Assembly: GCA_963732415.1 (NCBI GenBank)
Contig: CAVSZK010000017.1
Coordinates: 46,859-110,858, forward strand
Source of the DNA: RPQJ01 sp963732415
GTDB taxonomy: Bacteria; Pseudomonadota; Gammaproteobacteria; Steroidobacterales; Steroidobacteraceae
Reading direction: 5' to 3'
DNA length: 64,000 nucleotides
Positions 1 through 8,010 of this stretch are shown one piece after another. The translations under genes were made by a program, and so were the position numbers. Every line of letters begins with the position of its first letter. Position 1 is the first letter of the stretch. The notes below the pieces were generated by a model. That model was not told the DNA's origin and did not search any database. It saw nothing but the letters and a program-made list of their open reading frames with translations.

Positions 1-738
1 TGCCGGCAGACGGCCGTTAAGGTGCTGCCGCAGCGATTCGAGCTCGGTGACATCCACCTCCTCGACATAGGCGAAGTGCGGGATGTTGCGCTTCGCATCG
101 GTCATGCGCGTTGCGATGACGCGACGGACGCCAATGACCTTGACCTCCTCGGTGCCGGTGCGCCTTGCCGGGCCAGCGCCCAGCACTGCGGCAGTTTTGG
201 CCGCGGCCTTCGGCACGCTGACGCCGCCGAGCACCGCCTCGAAGTCCTGTCGGGTGATGCGTCCACTCGGGCCGGAACCTTCGACCTCTGCGAGGTCTAT
301 GCCAGCCTCGCGCGCGCGCCGGCGCGTCGCTGGCGAAGCCATCACGCGTCCGCGTCGCCGCGGGTCGCCGTGTGCGCGACTCGCTCCGCCGGGCGCCACA
401 GGCGCGGCGCCAGTGGCTTCGGCTGGTACGTGCACCGCCTCGGGGCCGCCGGGCGCCGCTGCGGCCGACGTGGGTTCTGGCAACTCGTCGTCGGAGGCGT
501 CGATGTCGAACACGATCAACTCGGCGCCCACTGGCACCATGTCGCCTGGCGCGCCCGTCAGTGACACGATGCGCCCGCTCACCGGCGAGGGCACTTCCAC
601 CGCGGCCTTCTCGGTCATCACCTCGGCGATGACCTGGTCTTCTTCGATCGTGTCACCCACCTTGACGTGCCAGGCCACGACCTCCGCCTCGACGGTTCCT
701 TCGCCGAGGTCGGGCATCTTGAACACGTAGCGGGTCAT
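1..738 (-). CDS. bkdB: Branched-chain 2-oxoacid dehydrogenase E2 (lipoamide acyltransferase), 3' part outside window
   Basis: Dihydrolipoamide acyltransferase core subunit, which moves the acyl group from E1 to CoA. The 246 visible residues show an N-terminal lipoyl domain (about 1-78) with the lipoyl-lysine motif MTEKAAVEVP (Lys44). A Pro/Ala-rich linker follows, then a peripheral subunit-binding domain (about 129-167, ATRRRAREAGIDL) and the first part of the catalytic domain. The start codon overlaps the E1beta stop as ATGA, so the two are translationally coupled. The catalytic His motif lies beyond the window edge. Assignment to the branched-chain rather than the pyruvate complex rests on the neighbouring BkdA1-like E1alpha. 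Confidence 0.92.
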   Translation of the reverse strand, partial: MTRYVFKMPDLGEGTVEAEVVAWHVKVGDTIEEDQVIAEVMTEKAAVEVPSPVSGRIVSLTGAPGDMVPVGAELIVFDIDASDDELPEPTSAAAAPGGPEAVHVPAEATGAAPVAPGGASRAHGDPRRRGRVMASPATRRRAREAGIDLAEVEGSGPSGRITRQDFEAVLGGVSVPKAAAKTAAVLGAGPARRTGTEEVKVIGVRRVIATRMTDAKRNIPHFAYVEEVDVTELESLRQHLNGRLPA

Positions 739-1751
739 GGCGTCTCCATCACGGCCTTGAGCCCTGTCGCAACGCGCGCCGGGCCCGGGAAGTATTCCCA
801 CTCGAAGGCGTGAGGATACGGCGTGTCCCAGCCGGCGACACGTCCGATCGGAGCCTCGAGGTCCCAGAAGCACTCCTCCTGGATGGTCGCCGAGAGTTCC
901 GCGCCAAACCCGGAGAAGCGCGTCGCCTCGTGCGCGATCAGGCAGCGCCCGGTTTTCTTCACGGAGGTGCAGATCGTGTCGACGTCGAGCGGGACCATGG
1001 TCCGTACGTCGATGATCTCCGCGTCGAGGCCAAGGCTGCGTGCCGCAGCCTCGCAGACATAGATCATCGTGCCGTAGGTGACGATCGTGACCTGCGAGCC
1101 CTTGCGCACCACTTCGGCCTTGCCGATCGGCACCGTGTAGTAGCCCTCGGGCACCTCACCCTTCGGGTGCGTGCTCCAGGGTACCGCCGGCTTGTTGGGC
1201 TCGCCGTCGAACGGGCCGTTGTAGATACGCTTCGGCTCGAAGAAGACCACCGGATCGTCGTCCTCGATCGAGGCGATCAGCAATCCTTTCGCGTCGTAGG
1301 GGTTGGCCGGCATCACGACTTTTACGCCGCAGACATGGGTGAAAATGCCCTCGGGGCTCTGCGAGTGAGTCTGGCCACCGCGGATGCCGCCACCGCAGGG
1401 CGTGCGCACCGTCACCGGCGCCCAGAACTCGCCGGCACTGCGGTAACGCAGTCGTGCCAGTTCGCTGAAGATCTGGTCACAGGCCGGGTAGATGTAGTCG
1501 GCGAACTGCACTTCGGCCACCGGCCGCAAACCATTGACGCCCATGCCGATGGCCGCGCCGATGATTGCTCCCTCTGCGATCGGCGTGTCGAGCACGCGAT
1601 GCTCGCCGTACTTCCGTTGCAAGCCGTCGGTGACACGGAACACTCCGCCGAAGAAGCCAACGTCCTCGCCCATGACAACCACGTTCGGGTCGCGGCCCAG
1701 CATGATGTCCATGGCGGAATTGAGCGCCTGGATCATGTTCATCTGTGGCAT
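735..1751 (-). CDS. bkdA2: 2-oxoisovalerate dehydrogenase E1 beta subunit
   Basis: Beta subunit (338 aa) of the thiamine-dependent E1 of the branched-chain 2-oxoacid dehydrogenase, a cytosolic complex that degrades Val, Leu and Ile keto acids. It has the family signatures VVVMGEDVGFFGGVFRVTDG near residues 25-44, DTPIAEGAIIGAAIGMG, and the conserved block RTPCGGGIRGGQTHSQSPEG. Length matches the family. It is separated from bkdA1 by only 3 bp and overlaps bkdB by 4 bp, so one transcript is expected. Confidence 0.95.
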   Translation of the reverse strand: MPQMNMIQALNSAMDIMLGRDPNVVVMGEDVGFFGGVFRVTDGLQRKYGEHRVLDTPIAEGAIIGAAIGMGVNGLRPVAEVQFADYIYPACDQIFSELARLRYRSAGEFWAPVTVRTPCGGGIRGGQTHSQSPEGIFTHVCGVKVVMPANPYDAKGLLIASIEDDDPVVFFEPKRIYNGPFDGEPNKPAVPWSTHPKGEVPEGYYTVPIGKAEVVRKGSQVTIVTYGTMIYVCEAAARSLGLDAEIIDVRTMVPLDVDTICTSVKKTGRCLIAHEATRFSGFGAELSATIQEECFWDLEAPIGRVAGWDTPYPHAFEWEYFPGPARVATGLKAVMETP

Positions 1752-1754
1752 GAC

Positions 1755-2993
1755 TCAGCCCTCCAGCTCGGCGCGCAACTGCTCGCGCTGCTTCTTGAGG
1801 TTGGCGGGCACCTCCTTGAATACGTCCTCGAACATCAGGTCCCGGTTGAGTCGCGGCCCTTCGTTCATCGTGCCGTACTGCACGGACTCCTTCCAGCTCT
1901 CGGCCACGTGCTGCTCGAGTTCCTTCTGCAATGCAGCGTGGCGATCCTCCGACCATTCGCCGAGTACGATCAAGTGGGATTTGAGTCGTTCGACCGGATC
2001 ACCGAGCGGCCACTTCTCATAGTCGTCCTTCGGACGGTAGCGCGCCGGATCGTCGCTGGTCGAGTGGGCAGCGGCACGATAGGTCACGTGCTCGATCAGC
2101 GTCGGGCCCGCGCCCCTGCGCGCGCGCTCCGCCGCCCACTGCGTCACCGCGTACACCGCGAGGAAGTCGTTTCCGTCCACTCGCACGCCGGCCATGCCGT
2201 AGCCGGGCCCGCGTGCCGCGAACGAGCGCTGCTCACCGCCGGCAAAACCCTGGAATGTCGAGATCGCCCACTGGTTGTTGACCACGTTCAGGATCACCGG
2301 CGCCTGGTACACGGACGCGAACAGCATCGCGTGGTGGAAATCCGCCTCCGCGCTCGAACCCTCGCCGATCCAGCTTGCAGCGATGTCGTCCTCGCCCTTG
2401 ATCGCCGAGGCCATGGCCCAGCCCACCGCCTGCGGGAACTGCGTTGTCAGGTTGCCGGAGATCGAGAAGATGCGGCCGTCGACCCAGTGGTACATGACCG
2501 GCAGTTGGCGCCCCTTGCACATGTCGCGGGTGTTGGACAGCAACTGGCACATCATGTCCACCAGCGGCATGCCGCGCGTGATGAACAGGCCCTGGTTCCG
2601 GTACGACGGAAACAGCATGTCCCCGGGTCGCAGCGCCATGCACTGGGCAACGGAGACCGCCTCCTCGCCCAGTGAGCGCATATAGAACGAGATCTTTCCC
2701 GCCCGCTGGGAGCGCTGCATCCGATCGTCGAAGACGCGCGTGAGCATCATGTGCCTGAGCCCGACCTGCAGGTCCGGGGGATCAAGGTGCGGGTGCCAGG
2801 GGCCAACGGCGCGGTGTTCATCGTCGAGTACACGCACCAGTTCGACCGACAGGTTGCCGATGTCGCGTACTCGGGCGTTTACGTCCGGCCGGGCGATCGC
2901 GCCGGCTGGCGACGTCTCCAGGTAACTGAAATCGGGGGCTTCGCCAGGGCGCGAGTGCGGCTGCGGCGTGTGGAGGCGTGATCGTCTTGGCAT
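1755..2993 (-). CDS. bkdA1: 2-oxoisovalerate dehydrogenase E1 alpha subunit
   Basis: Alpha subunit (412 aa) of the branched-chain keto acid decarboxylase. The start at 2993 (ATG, MPRRSRLHTPQPH) gives a length and N-terminus (…PDFSYLET…) close to Pseudomonas BkdA1 as I remember it, which begins with a similar PG..TDFSYL block. The ThDP motif is GEGSSAEADFH followed by VVNNQWAIST; GEG rather than GDG also occurs in the mammalian homologue. The phosphorylation-loop-like segment YRAAAHSTSDDPARYR is present. It is the first gene of the bkd operon and is divergent from the Lrp-type regulator. An in-frame extension upstream of 2993 is open but would run through the regulator gene and is not believed. 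Confidence 0.95.
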   Translation of the reverse strand: MPRRSRLHTPQPHSRPGEAPDFSYLETSPAGAIARPDVNARVRDIGNLSVELVRVLDDEHRAVGPWHPHLDPPDLQVGLRHMMLTRVFDDRMQRSQRAGKISFYMRSLGEEAVSVAQCMALRPGDMLFPSYRNQGLFITRGMPLVDMMCQLLSNTRDMCKGRQLPVMYHWVDGRIFSISGNLTTQFPQAVGWAMASAIKGEDDIAASWIGEGSSAEADFHHAMLFASVYQAPVILNVVNNQWAISTFQGFAGGEQRSFAARGPGYGMAGVRVDGNDFLAVYAVTQWAAERARRGAGPTLIEHVTYRAAAHSTSDDPARYRPKDDYEKWPLGDPVERLKSHLIVLGEWSEDRHAALQKELEQHVAESWKESVQYGTMNEGPRLNRDLMFEDVFKEVPANLKKQREQLRAELEG

Positions 2994-3073
2994 GGTTGAC
3001 TGGATCCTGAGGCTGGGCCGGAGTCTGCGGTAGGTTACCCCCGAGCCTGCCAAGCCGTTGAATTCATTGCGAT

Positions 3074-3088
3074 GCATTGCAACAATGC
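3074..3088. promoter_or_regulatory. Candidate Lrp/BkdR operator
   Basis: A 15-bp perfect inverted repeat, GCATTG-CAA-CAATGC, sits in the 124-bp divergent gap between bkdA1 (start 2993) and the Lrp-family gene (start 3118). Lrp/AsnC proteins bind roughly 15-bp imperfect palindromes, and in pseudomonads the Lrp-like BkdR controls the divergent bkd operon. A partial second copy of CATTGC lies at 3065-3070. Binding itself is inferred. Confidence 0.45.
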
Positions 3089-3117
3089 GGAATGTTTGTT
3101 TCGTGTTGGATAAATTA

Positions 3118-3597
3118 ATGAAAGATCTGTCCCACGTAACGATCGATCGTCTCGACCGTCGCATCCTTGACCTGCTACAGCGGGAGGGAGCCCTGCCGGT
3201 GGCCGAGGTGGCGGCCCGCACCGGGCTTTCGACCACTACCTGCTGGCGACGGATCCAGCAGCTCGAGCAGTCCGGGGTCATTCGAGGACGTGTCGCGCTG
3301 CTCGATCGCGCGGCACTGGGGCTCGACGTCACGATCTTCGCGCACGTAAAGCTCTCCTCGCAGGGACGGGATGCCATCGCGGCATTCGCGGCCGCGATTC
3401 GCGAGCGGCCCGAGGTACTCGACTGTTACACGACCATGGGCGAGTGGGACTTCATGCTTCGCGTGGTGACCCGCGACATCAAGGCCTTCGAGGCATTCTA
3501 TCTCGACCACCTCTCGAAGCTGCCGTACGTGCAGTCCATTAATTCCTCCGTTGCCGTCACCGTGATCAAGGAGACGACGGTGCTGCCCATATCCTGA
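3118..3597 (+). CDS. bkdR: Lrp/AsnC-family transcriptional regulator (BkdR-like)
   Basis: DNA-binding regulator of 159 aa. It has an N-terminal winged HTH (LDRRILDLLQREGALPVAEV…GLSTTTCWRRIQQLEQSGVI, residues about 10-55) and a C-terminal RAM/AsnC ligand-binding domain (GEWDFMLRVVTRDIKAFEAF). The ATG at 3118 gives the usual family length. A start at 3058 would add 20 residues and put the palindromic operator inside the gene. The divergent position next to bkdA1A2B matches the known pseudomonad arrangement, where branched-chain amino acids activate bkd through BkdR. The role here is inferred from context. Confidence 0.88.
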   Translation: MKDLSHVTIDRLDRRILDLLQREGALPVAEVAARTGLSTTTCWRRIQQLEQSGVIRGRVALLDRAALGLDVTIFAHVKLSSQGRDAIAAFAAAIRERPEVLDCYTTMGEWDFMLRVVTRDIKAFEAFYLDHLSKLPYVQSINSSVAVTVIKETTVLPIS

Positions 3598-3646
3598 GCT
3601 GGCGCATCTGGTAAGTTTGAGCCGGCGGCAATTTGTGGAGACCGCG

Positions 3647-4219
3647 ATGAACCTGCTGCTGCAACTGTCGTGGGTGGCTGTGCCGGTGATCGTGTCCGGG
3701 CTGGTGCACCTCGTTGTGTTGAAGCGCGACCTGCTCCCCGGGCTGCGTGCGCTTCCCATCGACGGCGGCGCGACGTTCCGTGGCCGACGGCTATTCGGCG
3801 ACAACAAGACCTGGCGCGGGGCAGTCGTCACCATCGCCACGATGACCGCGAGCGCCTGGGCGCTGGCAGCCCTTGACGCCTGCTGCATCGACCTTCCGAC
3901 TCTCACGCCATTCGCGGAACTGCATCCCGTCGCCTGGGGGTTCCTGCTCGGGACTGGTTATATCGTCGCAGAGTTGCCCAACAGCTTCGCGAAACGACAG
4001 ATCGGCATAGGTCCGGGTAAAAAAGGACAGGGTGTCGTCGGAAGCCTGTTCTGGGTCATCGACCAGGTCGACAGCCTGGCCGGCATGCTGCTTTTCACGT
4101 GGCCTGTATGGCACCCGTCTGCATGGCTGATCCTGCTGCTGTTCGCGATCATGCTGATCGCGCATCCCGTTGCGGCGTGGGTCATGGTGCTTGCAGGACT
4201 CAAGAAACGGGTCGGTTGA
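3647..4219 (+). CDS. CDP-archaeol synthase (CarS)-like integral membrane protein
   Basis: A 190-aa membrane protein with about four to five hydrophobic segments. It carries the blocks FGDNKTWRG, ELPNSFAKRQIGI and FWVIDQVDS. These resemble the CarS/DUF46 and CdsA-type CTP:lipid cytidylyltransferase signature (GD.KTWRG … SF.KR..G … DQ.D), with acidic residues that would hold Mg-CTP. In archaea CarS activates archaetidic acid; the bacterial substrate is unknown. The start at 3647 is preceded by TGGAG at the right spacing. A TTG at 3617 is possible. It stands alone downstream of bkdR with no obvious pathway partner. Confidence 0.72.
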   Translation: MNLLLQLSWVAVPVIVSGLVHLVVLKRDLLPGLRALPIDGGATFRGRRLFGDNKTWRGAVVTIATMTASAWALAALDACCIDLPTLTPFAELHPVAWGFLLGTGYIVAELPNSFAKRQIGIGPGKKGQGVVGSLFWVIDQVDSLAGMLLFTWPVWHPSAWLILLLFAIMLIAHPVAAWVMVLAGLKKRVG

Positions 4220-4369
4220 GCGCGCCGCACACACGCCCGGCAACGGGGAATCTGTCTGAAATCGACCCCGAACGGCCTGCCACCTCTCGCGAAGCAGGCG
4301 TTATTCTGATCGCGACAAGCCGGCTGAATTTTGAGCCGGGAAATGACCCCAGGGTTCGCAGTCGCGCCG

Positions 4370-4762
4370 TCAGATCAACCTGGTGCGGAGCTTCTGGTAT
4401 TCGGCGTCGGTGATCGAGCCCTTCGCCTTCAGTTCGTCGAGCTTCCGGATCTCATCGGCGGCGCTGAAGCCGACGATGTTCCGCATCTCCTCCCGCGCCT
4501 TCGTCGCCTGAGCCTGGTTGCGCTCGGCCATGCCGCCGCCCTGGGTGAGCAGGTAGGCGAAGACGCCGAGATAGGGAAGGATGATCAGGAAGATTACCCA
4601 GATCACCTTGGCCCCGCCCGAGATGTCGTCACGCCGGAAGAGGTCGCTGAACACCGAGATCAGCAGCCAGATCCAGAGCACGAACATGAAAATGACAAAC
4701 ACGTCGACCATGAACGTCCCGAACTGCACGCCGCCCATGTGCACTGCTGCTTCTCCGTCCAT
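4370..4762 (-). CDS. SHOCT-domain membrane protein
   Basis: A 130-aa inner-membrane protein. It has two hydrophobic segments (VDVFVIFMFVLWIWLLISVF and VIWVIFLIILPYLGVFAYLL) followed by a C-terminal short helical SHOCT motif (IRKLDELKAKGSITDAEYQK…). This combination of PLD-nuclease-N-like membrane segments plus SHOCT is common in proteobacteria and of unknown function. The start at 4762 is chosen for an AAGGAG ribosome-binding site 7 nt upstream. The open frame continues upstream without a credible start. Confidence 0.8.
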   Translation of the reverse strand: MDGEAAVHMGGVQFGTFMVDVFVIFMFVLWIWLLISVFSDLFRRDDISGGAKVIWVIFLIILPYLGVFAYLLTQGGGMAERNQAQATKAREEMRNIVGFSAADEIRKLDELKAKGSITDAEYQKLRTRLI

Positions 4763-5134
4763 GTCGCTTCTCCTTGCTATGTGATGTGAAGAACTGACGC
4801 CGGCGCAAGTATAGGACAGATCACTCTTGCCCAGGACCGATGCGTGCGCTCTGGGGGCGGCACTGACACAGGAGGCGGATTGGACGAATGATGGGAATCG
4901 AACCCATGCTGGCGGTCGGGCACAACGCAACGAATGGCCGCTTCCGGGAAGCTGTTGCTGCGCACATCAAGGACTGCGCCTGGTCGATTCCAGCCCGCCA
5001 GGGCTTCGCCGCATTGAAGTTCCTGACCACCCGATTCCCGCCGCACTTGCAATCTTCTGGTTGACCCCATCCGGTCCGTAACCGACCTTACTGGTCATCC
5101 TCGGGTCCCTGCCATGAGCCGCGGTGATCGACCG
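4763..5134. other. Gene-free stretch with tRNA-3'-end-like fragment and repeat debris
   Basis: I see no convincing gene in these 372 bp. On the minus strand 4881-4907 reads like the 3' end of a tRNA: a 5-bp T-stem (4891-4895 with 4903-4907), a loop read as TTCGATT, a 7-nt strand and CCA. No matching 5' half exists within about 130 bp. A 13-bp near-palindrome (GCTTCC-G-GGAAGC) is centred near 4945. The segment may be a decayed tRNA or integration scar, or a dispersed repeat. Confidence 0.35.
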
Positions 5135-6871
5135 TCAGCCCGTCACGCGCCGCCACAGCGCGCGCCCGATGAAGCGGGTCTTCGTCCCCAGGTCGAAGCG
5201 CGCGAGGTTGGTCTTCACGATACCTTCGGTGAAACGAGTGCGTTTCGAATAGTCGACCGCAACGTCCACCAGCACCGGACGGCCCGTCGCCGCGATGGCA
5301 AAGGCCTCGTCGAGCCCGTGCTCTAGCTCGCCGTCACCGGACACGCTGACGAAAGCAGCACCGACCGCCTGCGCGACACCGGAGACGTCCAGTGGGCCGA
5401 GCACCGTGCAGGTCTTGCGGTTGTAAGGAATCTCCTGCGCCTGCGAAATCTGCGCCAGTTCGCCGTCGCTGAATACGAACACGACGACGCCGAGCCGATT
5501 GGCCGTTGCGGTCGCAAGCTCCAGGCCGGTCATGCGGAACGCGCCGTCACCGACGATTCCGACCACCTGCACTCCGGGACGCGCGAATTTCGCCCCAATC
5601 GTCGCTGGCACGCAGTAGCCCATGCAGTTGAAGTCCGTCGGCGAGAGGAATGCGCGCGGCCTGTGAATCGGCATCAGCTCCGCCGCAAGGAAAGTATGGT
5701 TGCCGTCGTCCACGACCAGCGTCGCGTCGTCAGCCAGCCGCCGGCGCAGCGCCTGGAAAAAACGCGCGGGGTTCACTCGGCCCTTCGTGTCGTGGGCCAG
5801 CCACTCCTCGAGGTAGGCCGCCTTGTCGCTTGCGATACGCGCCGCGACAGCCGCACGCCTCGCGCCGCCGTCCGGTACCGCCGGCAGCGCTGCGAGCAGG
5901 CGGGTGAGCACTGCGCCCGCGTCTCCCTGCAGTGCGACCTTGGCTGGATAGTTCGCCGAAAAGACGGCCGGGTTGATGTCCACGTGGACGAGGTTCTCCG
6001 GCGGCTCGTAGCCGAAGCTGCCAGTCGCGATCTCGGCGAAGCGCGTACCGACCGCGATCATCGCATCGCAGTCGCGGAACGCGTTCTCCGCCGCCGGAAC
6101 CGCGGCCCGGCCCAGGCAGAAGCCGGCGTGCAGCGGGTGGTTCCCAGGGAACGCGCTCAATCCCTGCAGCGTCGTCGCCACCGGCGCACCGAGCCGCTCG
6201 GCGAGCTGCACCACTTCGCACGACGCGTCGACCGCGCCCCAGCCGACGAAGATACCGGGCGACCTGGCATTGGCGAGAATTCGCGCGGCCTGCTCGATCG
6301 CCGCAGCTTCACAGTGAAGCTCCGGGCCGGCGCGTGCCGGCGGATCAGGAATGGTCCCGACCTCGCCGGTCATCAGCTGCAGGTTGACAGGGATCTCCAC
6401 GAATACCGGCCCGGGTTCACCGCTGGTCGCGACGCGCACCGCCTCGTAGATCGTCGGGATCACGTCGGCGTGACGCTCCACGAGCCAGGTGCCCTTGGTG
6501 ATCGGCCGCAGCATCGCGTGCTGGTCCACGTCGTGGAGCTGGTAGCTGCGGCCCGTGTCGCGCCGTACGCCGCCGGCAATCACCAGCATCGGTATGCCGT
6601 CGAGGAATGCCTCGGCGATGCCGCTCGCCGCATGCGTGACACCCGCGGCAGGCACGATCACCAGCGTGCCGATGCTCGTGCCGGTGCGGCTCACGGCGTC
6701 CGCCATGAACGCGCCACCACCCTCGTGAGTCACCAGCACTGGGGTGATGTCGGGCGACTTCTCGAGTTCGTCGTAGATCTCGGTGTTGTGCACGCCCGGG
6801 ATGCCGAAGGTGTAGCGGATACCGACGTTTTCCAGTGCTTCCCGGAGCAGCGATGCGGCGGTTCGATTCAT
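5135..6871 (-). CDS. Thiamine-diphosphate-dependent enzyme, acetolactate synthase/decarboxylase family
   Basis: A 578-aa cytosolic protein with the three-domain ThDP fold: N-terminal PYR domain (YTFGIPGVHNTEIY, catalytic-Glu region VTHEGGGAFMADA), a central domain (about 190-330) and a C-terminal PP domain with GDGAFRMTGLELATATANRL. The usual Asn-Asn after the GDG motif (as in VVLNN) reads VFSDGEL here, so a metal-ligand position is altered. The start at 6871 gives the normal family length; upstream in-frame codons overlap the divergent promoter region. The substrate is unknown (acetolactate, oxalyl-CoA and 2-oxoacid decarboxylation are all possible), and no biosynthetic partner is adjacent. 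Confidence 0.82.
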   Translation of the reverse strand: MNRTAASLLREALENVGIRYTFGIPGVHNTEIYDELEKSPDITPVLVTHEGGGAFMADAVSRTGTSIGTLVIVPAAGVTHAASGIAEAFLDGIPMLVIAGGVRRDTGRSYQLHDVDQHAMLRPITKGTWLVERHADVIPTIYEAVRVATSGEPGPVFVEIPVNLQLMTGEVGTIPDPPARAGPELHCEAAAIEQAARILANARSPGIFVGWGAVDASCEVVQLAERLGAPVATTLQGLSAFPGNHPLHAGFCLGRAAVPAAENAFRDCDAMIAVGTRFAEIATGSFGYEPPENLVHVDINPAVFSANYPAKVALQGDAGAVLTRLLAALPAVPDGGARRAAVAARIASDKAAYLEEWLAHDTKGRVNPARFFQALRRRLADDATLVVDDGNHTFLAAELMPIHRPRAFLSPTDFNCMGYCVPATIGAKFARPGVQVVGIVGDGAFRMTGLELATATANRLGVVVFVFSDGELAQISQAQEIPYNRKTCTVLGPLDVSGVAQAVGAAFVSVSGDGELEHGLDEAFAIAATGRPVLVDVAVDYSKRTRFTEGIVKTNLARFDLGTKTRFIGRALWRRVTG

Positions 6872-7005
6872 CTGGTCCCACTCCGACGTGTGCGCGGGGC
6901 GCGCGGCCACATTGTATCGCCGCACACAATGGGAATTTCCTTGTGGATTTCGTGGCACGGGATGCGAGACTGCACTTGTCATGTAAAAACCTGTCAGGTG
7001 CCAGT

Positions 7006-8010
7006 GTGGGTAGAGCCAGGATCGCGGTCGTCGGAGCGGGCATTGCTGGACTCGCATGCGCGCGGGAACTGACGCGCTCGGATGCCAGGGTCACGGTGTT
7101 CGAACGATCACGCAGCCCGGGCGGGCGGATGAGCACGCATCGGCGCGGCAATTTCGCCTTCGATTTCGGCGCTCAATACGTCACAGGCCGCAGCCGCTCT
7201 TTCGCGCACTACATCGGCATTGCCGAGCGGGCCGGCGCGGCGGCGCAGTGGAAACCCCGGATTCTCGAGGACGAACGGTCCTGGTCGGAACCGATCGAGG
7301 AATGGCATGTCGGCACGCCGGGCATGAGTGCCTTCATTAGGCCACTCGCGCGCAGTGTCGACCTGATGTCCGGAGTCACGGTGCACGAACTGATCCAGAG
7401 CCAGCGGGGCTGGGAACTGCAGACCGACGCGGGCCGGATCGACGGTATTTTCGACGCGATCGCCGTGGCCGTCCCGGCACCGCAGGCATTGAAGCTGCTT
7501 GGTGGCCACGGGCGATCTTTCAGGCACCTGACCAACGTGCACATGGCGCCATGCTGGACGGCGGTGATGGCATTCGAGGACCCGCTCGACGCCGGCGCCG
7601 AGGCCCGTCGCTGGACGAGCGGGGCGCTCGCGTGGGCATCCAGCGACTCGAGCAAGCCGCAGCGACCGGAAGGCATGCACGGCTGGGTCGTGCACGCCTC
7701 GCCGGCATGGTCGCTCGAGCACATCGAGATCGACGCGCACGATGCCGCGCAGGCACTGTTCCGCCAGTTCGCAGAAGCGCTGGGAACGAGCCTGCCCGAT
7801 CCTGTGTACCTCCACGCGCACCGCTGGCGACACGCATTCGTCGAGCGGCCACTCGGCCTGCCATGCCTGGTGGACGAGGAGATGGCCGCCGGGGCCTGCG
7901 GCGACTGGTGCATCGCGCCGCGGGTCGAAGCGGCCTACGAGAGCGGTCGCACGCTGGCTCACTCCTTGCTTTCGATCGTTGGCCTTTCGGCTCCCCTCGT
8001 CCGCCGCTGA
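7006..8010 (+). CDS. Renalase-like FAD-dependent oxidoreductase
   Basis: A 334-aa flavoprotein. The N-terminal dinucleotide motif IAVVGAGIAGLACARELT is followed by a distal acidic residue (TVFERS) and the GGRMSTHR motif typical of NAD(P)-binding amine-oxidase-like proteins. The block FDFGAQYVTGRS and the C-terminal segment GDWCIAPRVEAAYESG complete the FAD site. It resembles bacterial renalase and similar NAD(P)H isomer oxidases, but substrate specificity cannot be read. The GTG at 7006 is preferred because the Rossmann strand begins 5 residues later; the RBS is weak. The 3' end overlaps the convergent gene by 52 bp. Confidence 0.8.
   Translation: MGRARIAVVGAGIAGLACARELTRSDARVTVFERSRSPGGRMSTHRRGNFAFDFGAQYVTGRSRSFAHYIGIAERAGAAAQWKPRILEDERSWSEPIEEWHVGTPGMSAFIRPLARSVDLMSGVTVHELIQSQRGWELQTDAGRIDGIFDAIAVAVPAPQALKLLGGHGRSFRHLTNVHMAPCWTAVMAFEDPLDAGAEARRWTSGALAWASSDSSKPQRPEGMHGWVVHASPAWSLEHIEIDAHDAAQALFRQFAEALGTSLPDPVYLHAHRWRHAFVERPLGLPCLVDEEMAAGACGDWCIAPRVEAAYESGRTLAHSLLSIVGLSAPLVRR

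Noticed and set aside
810..2675. Long plus-strand open frame opposite bkdA2/bkdA1
   Set aside because: Shadow of GC-rich coding sequence: Arg/His/Ala-rich with no domain, while the minus-strand genes have full family signatures. Similar long antisense frames at 59328-61292, 61279-62901 and 56646-57920 were rejected for the same reason.
1755..3377. 540-residue version of the E1alpha gene
   Set aside because: The extra N-terminal 128 codons run antisense through the Lrp-type regulator. The 412-aa form matches BkdA1 length.
4320..4339. CCGGCT-N8-AGCCGG inverted repeat between the convergent CarS-like and SHOCT genes as terminator
   Set aside because: The stem is only 6 bp and there is no T-tract, so it is too weak to call.
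4777..5081. Open frames on both strands in the 4.8-5.1 kb gap
   Set aside because: They run through the tRNA-like fragment, lack RBS and show no family pattern.
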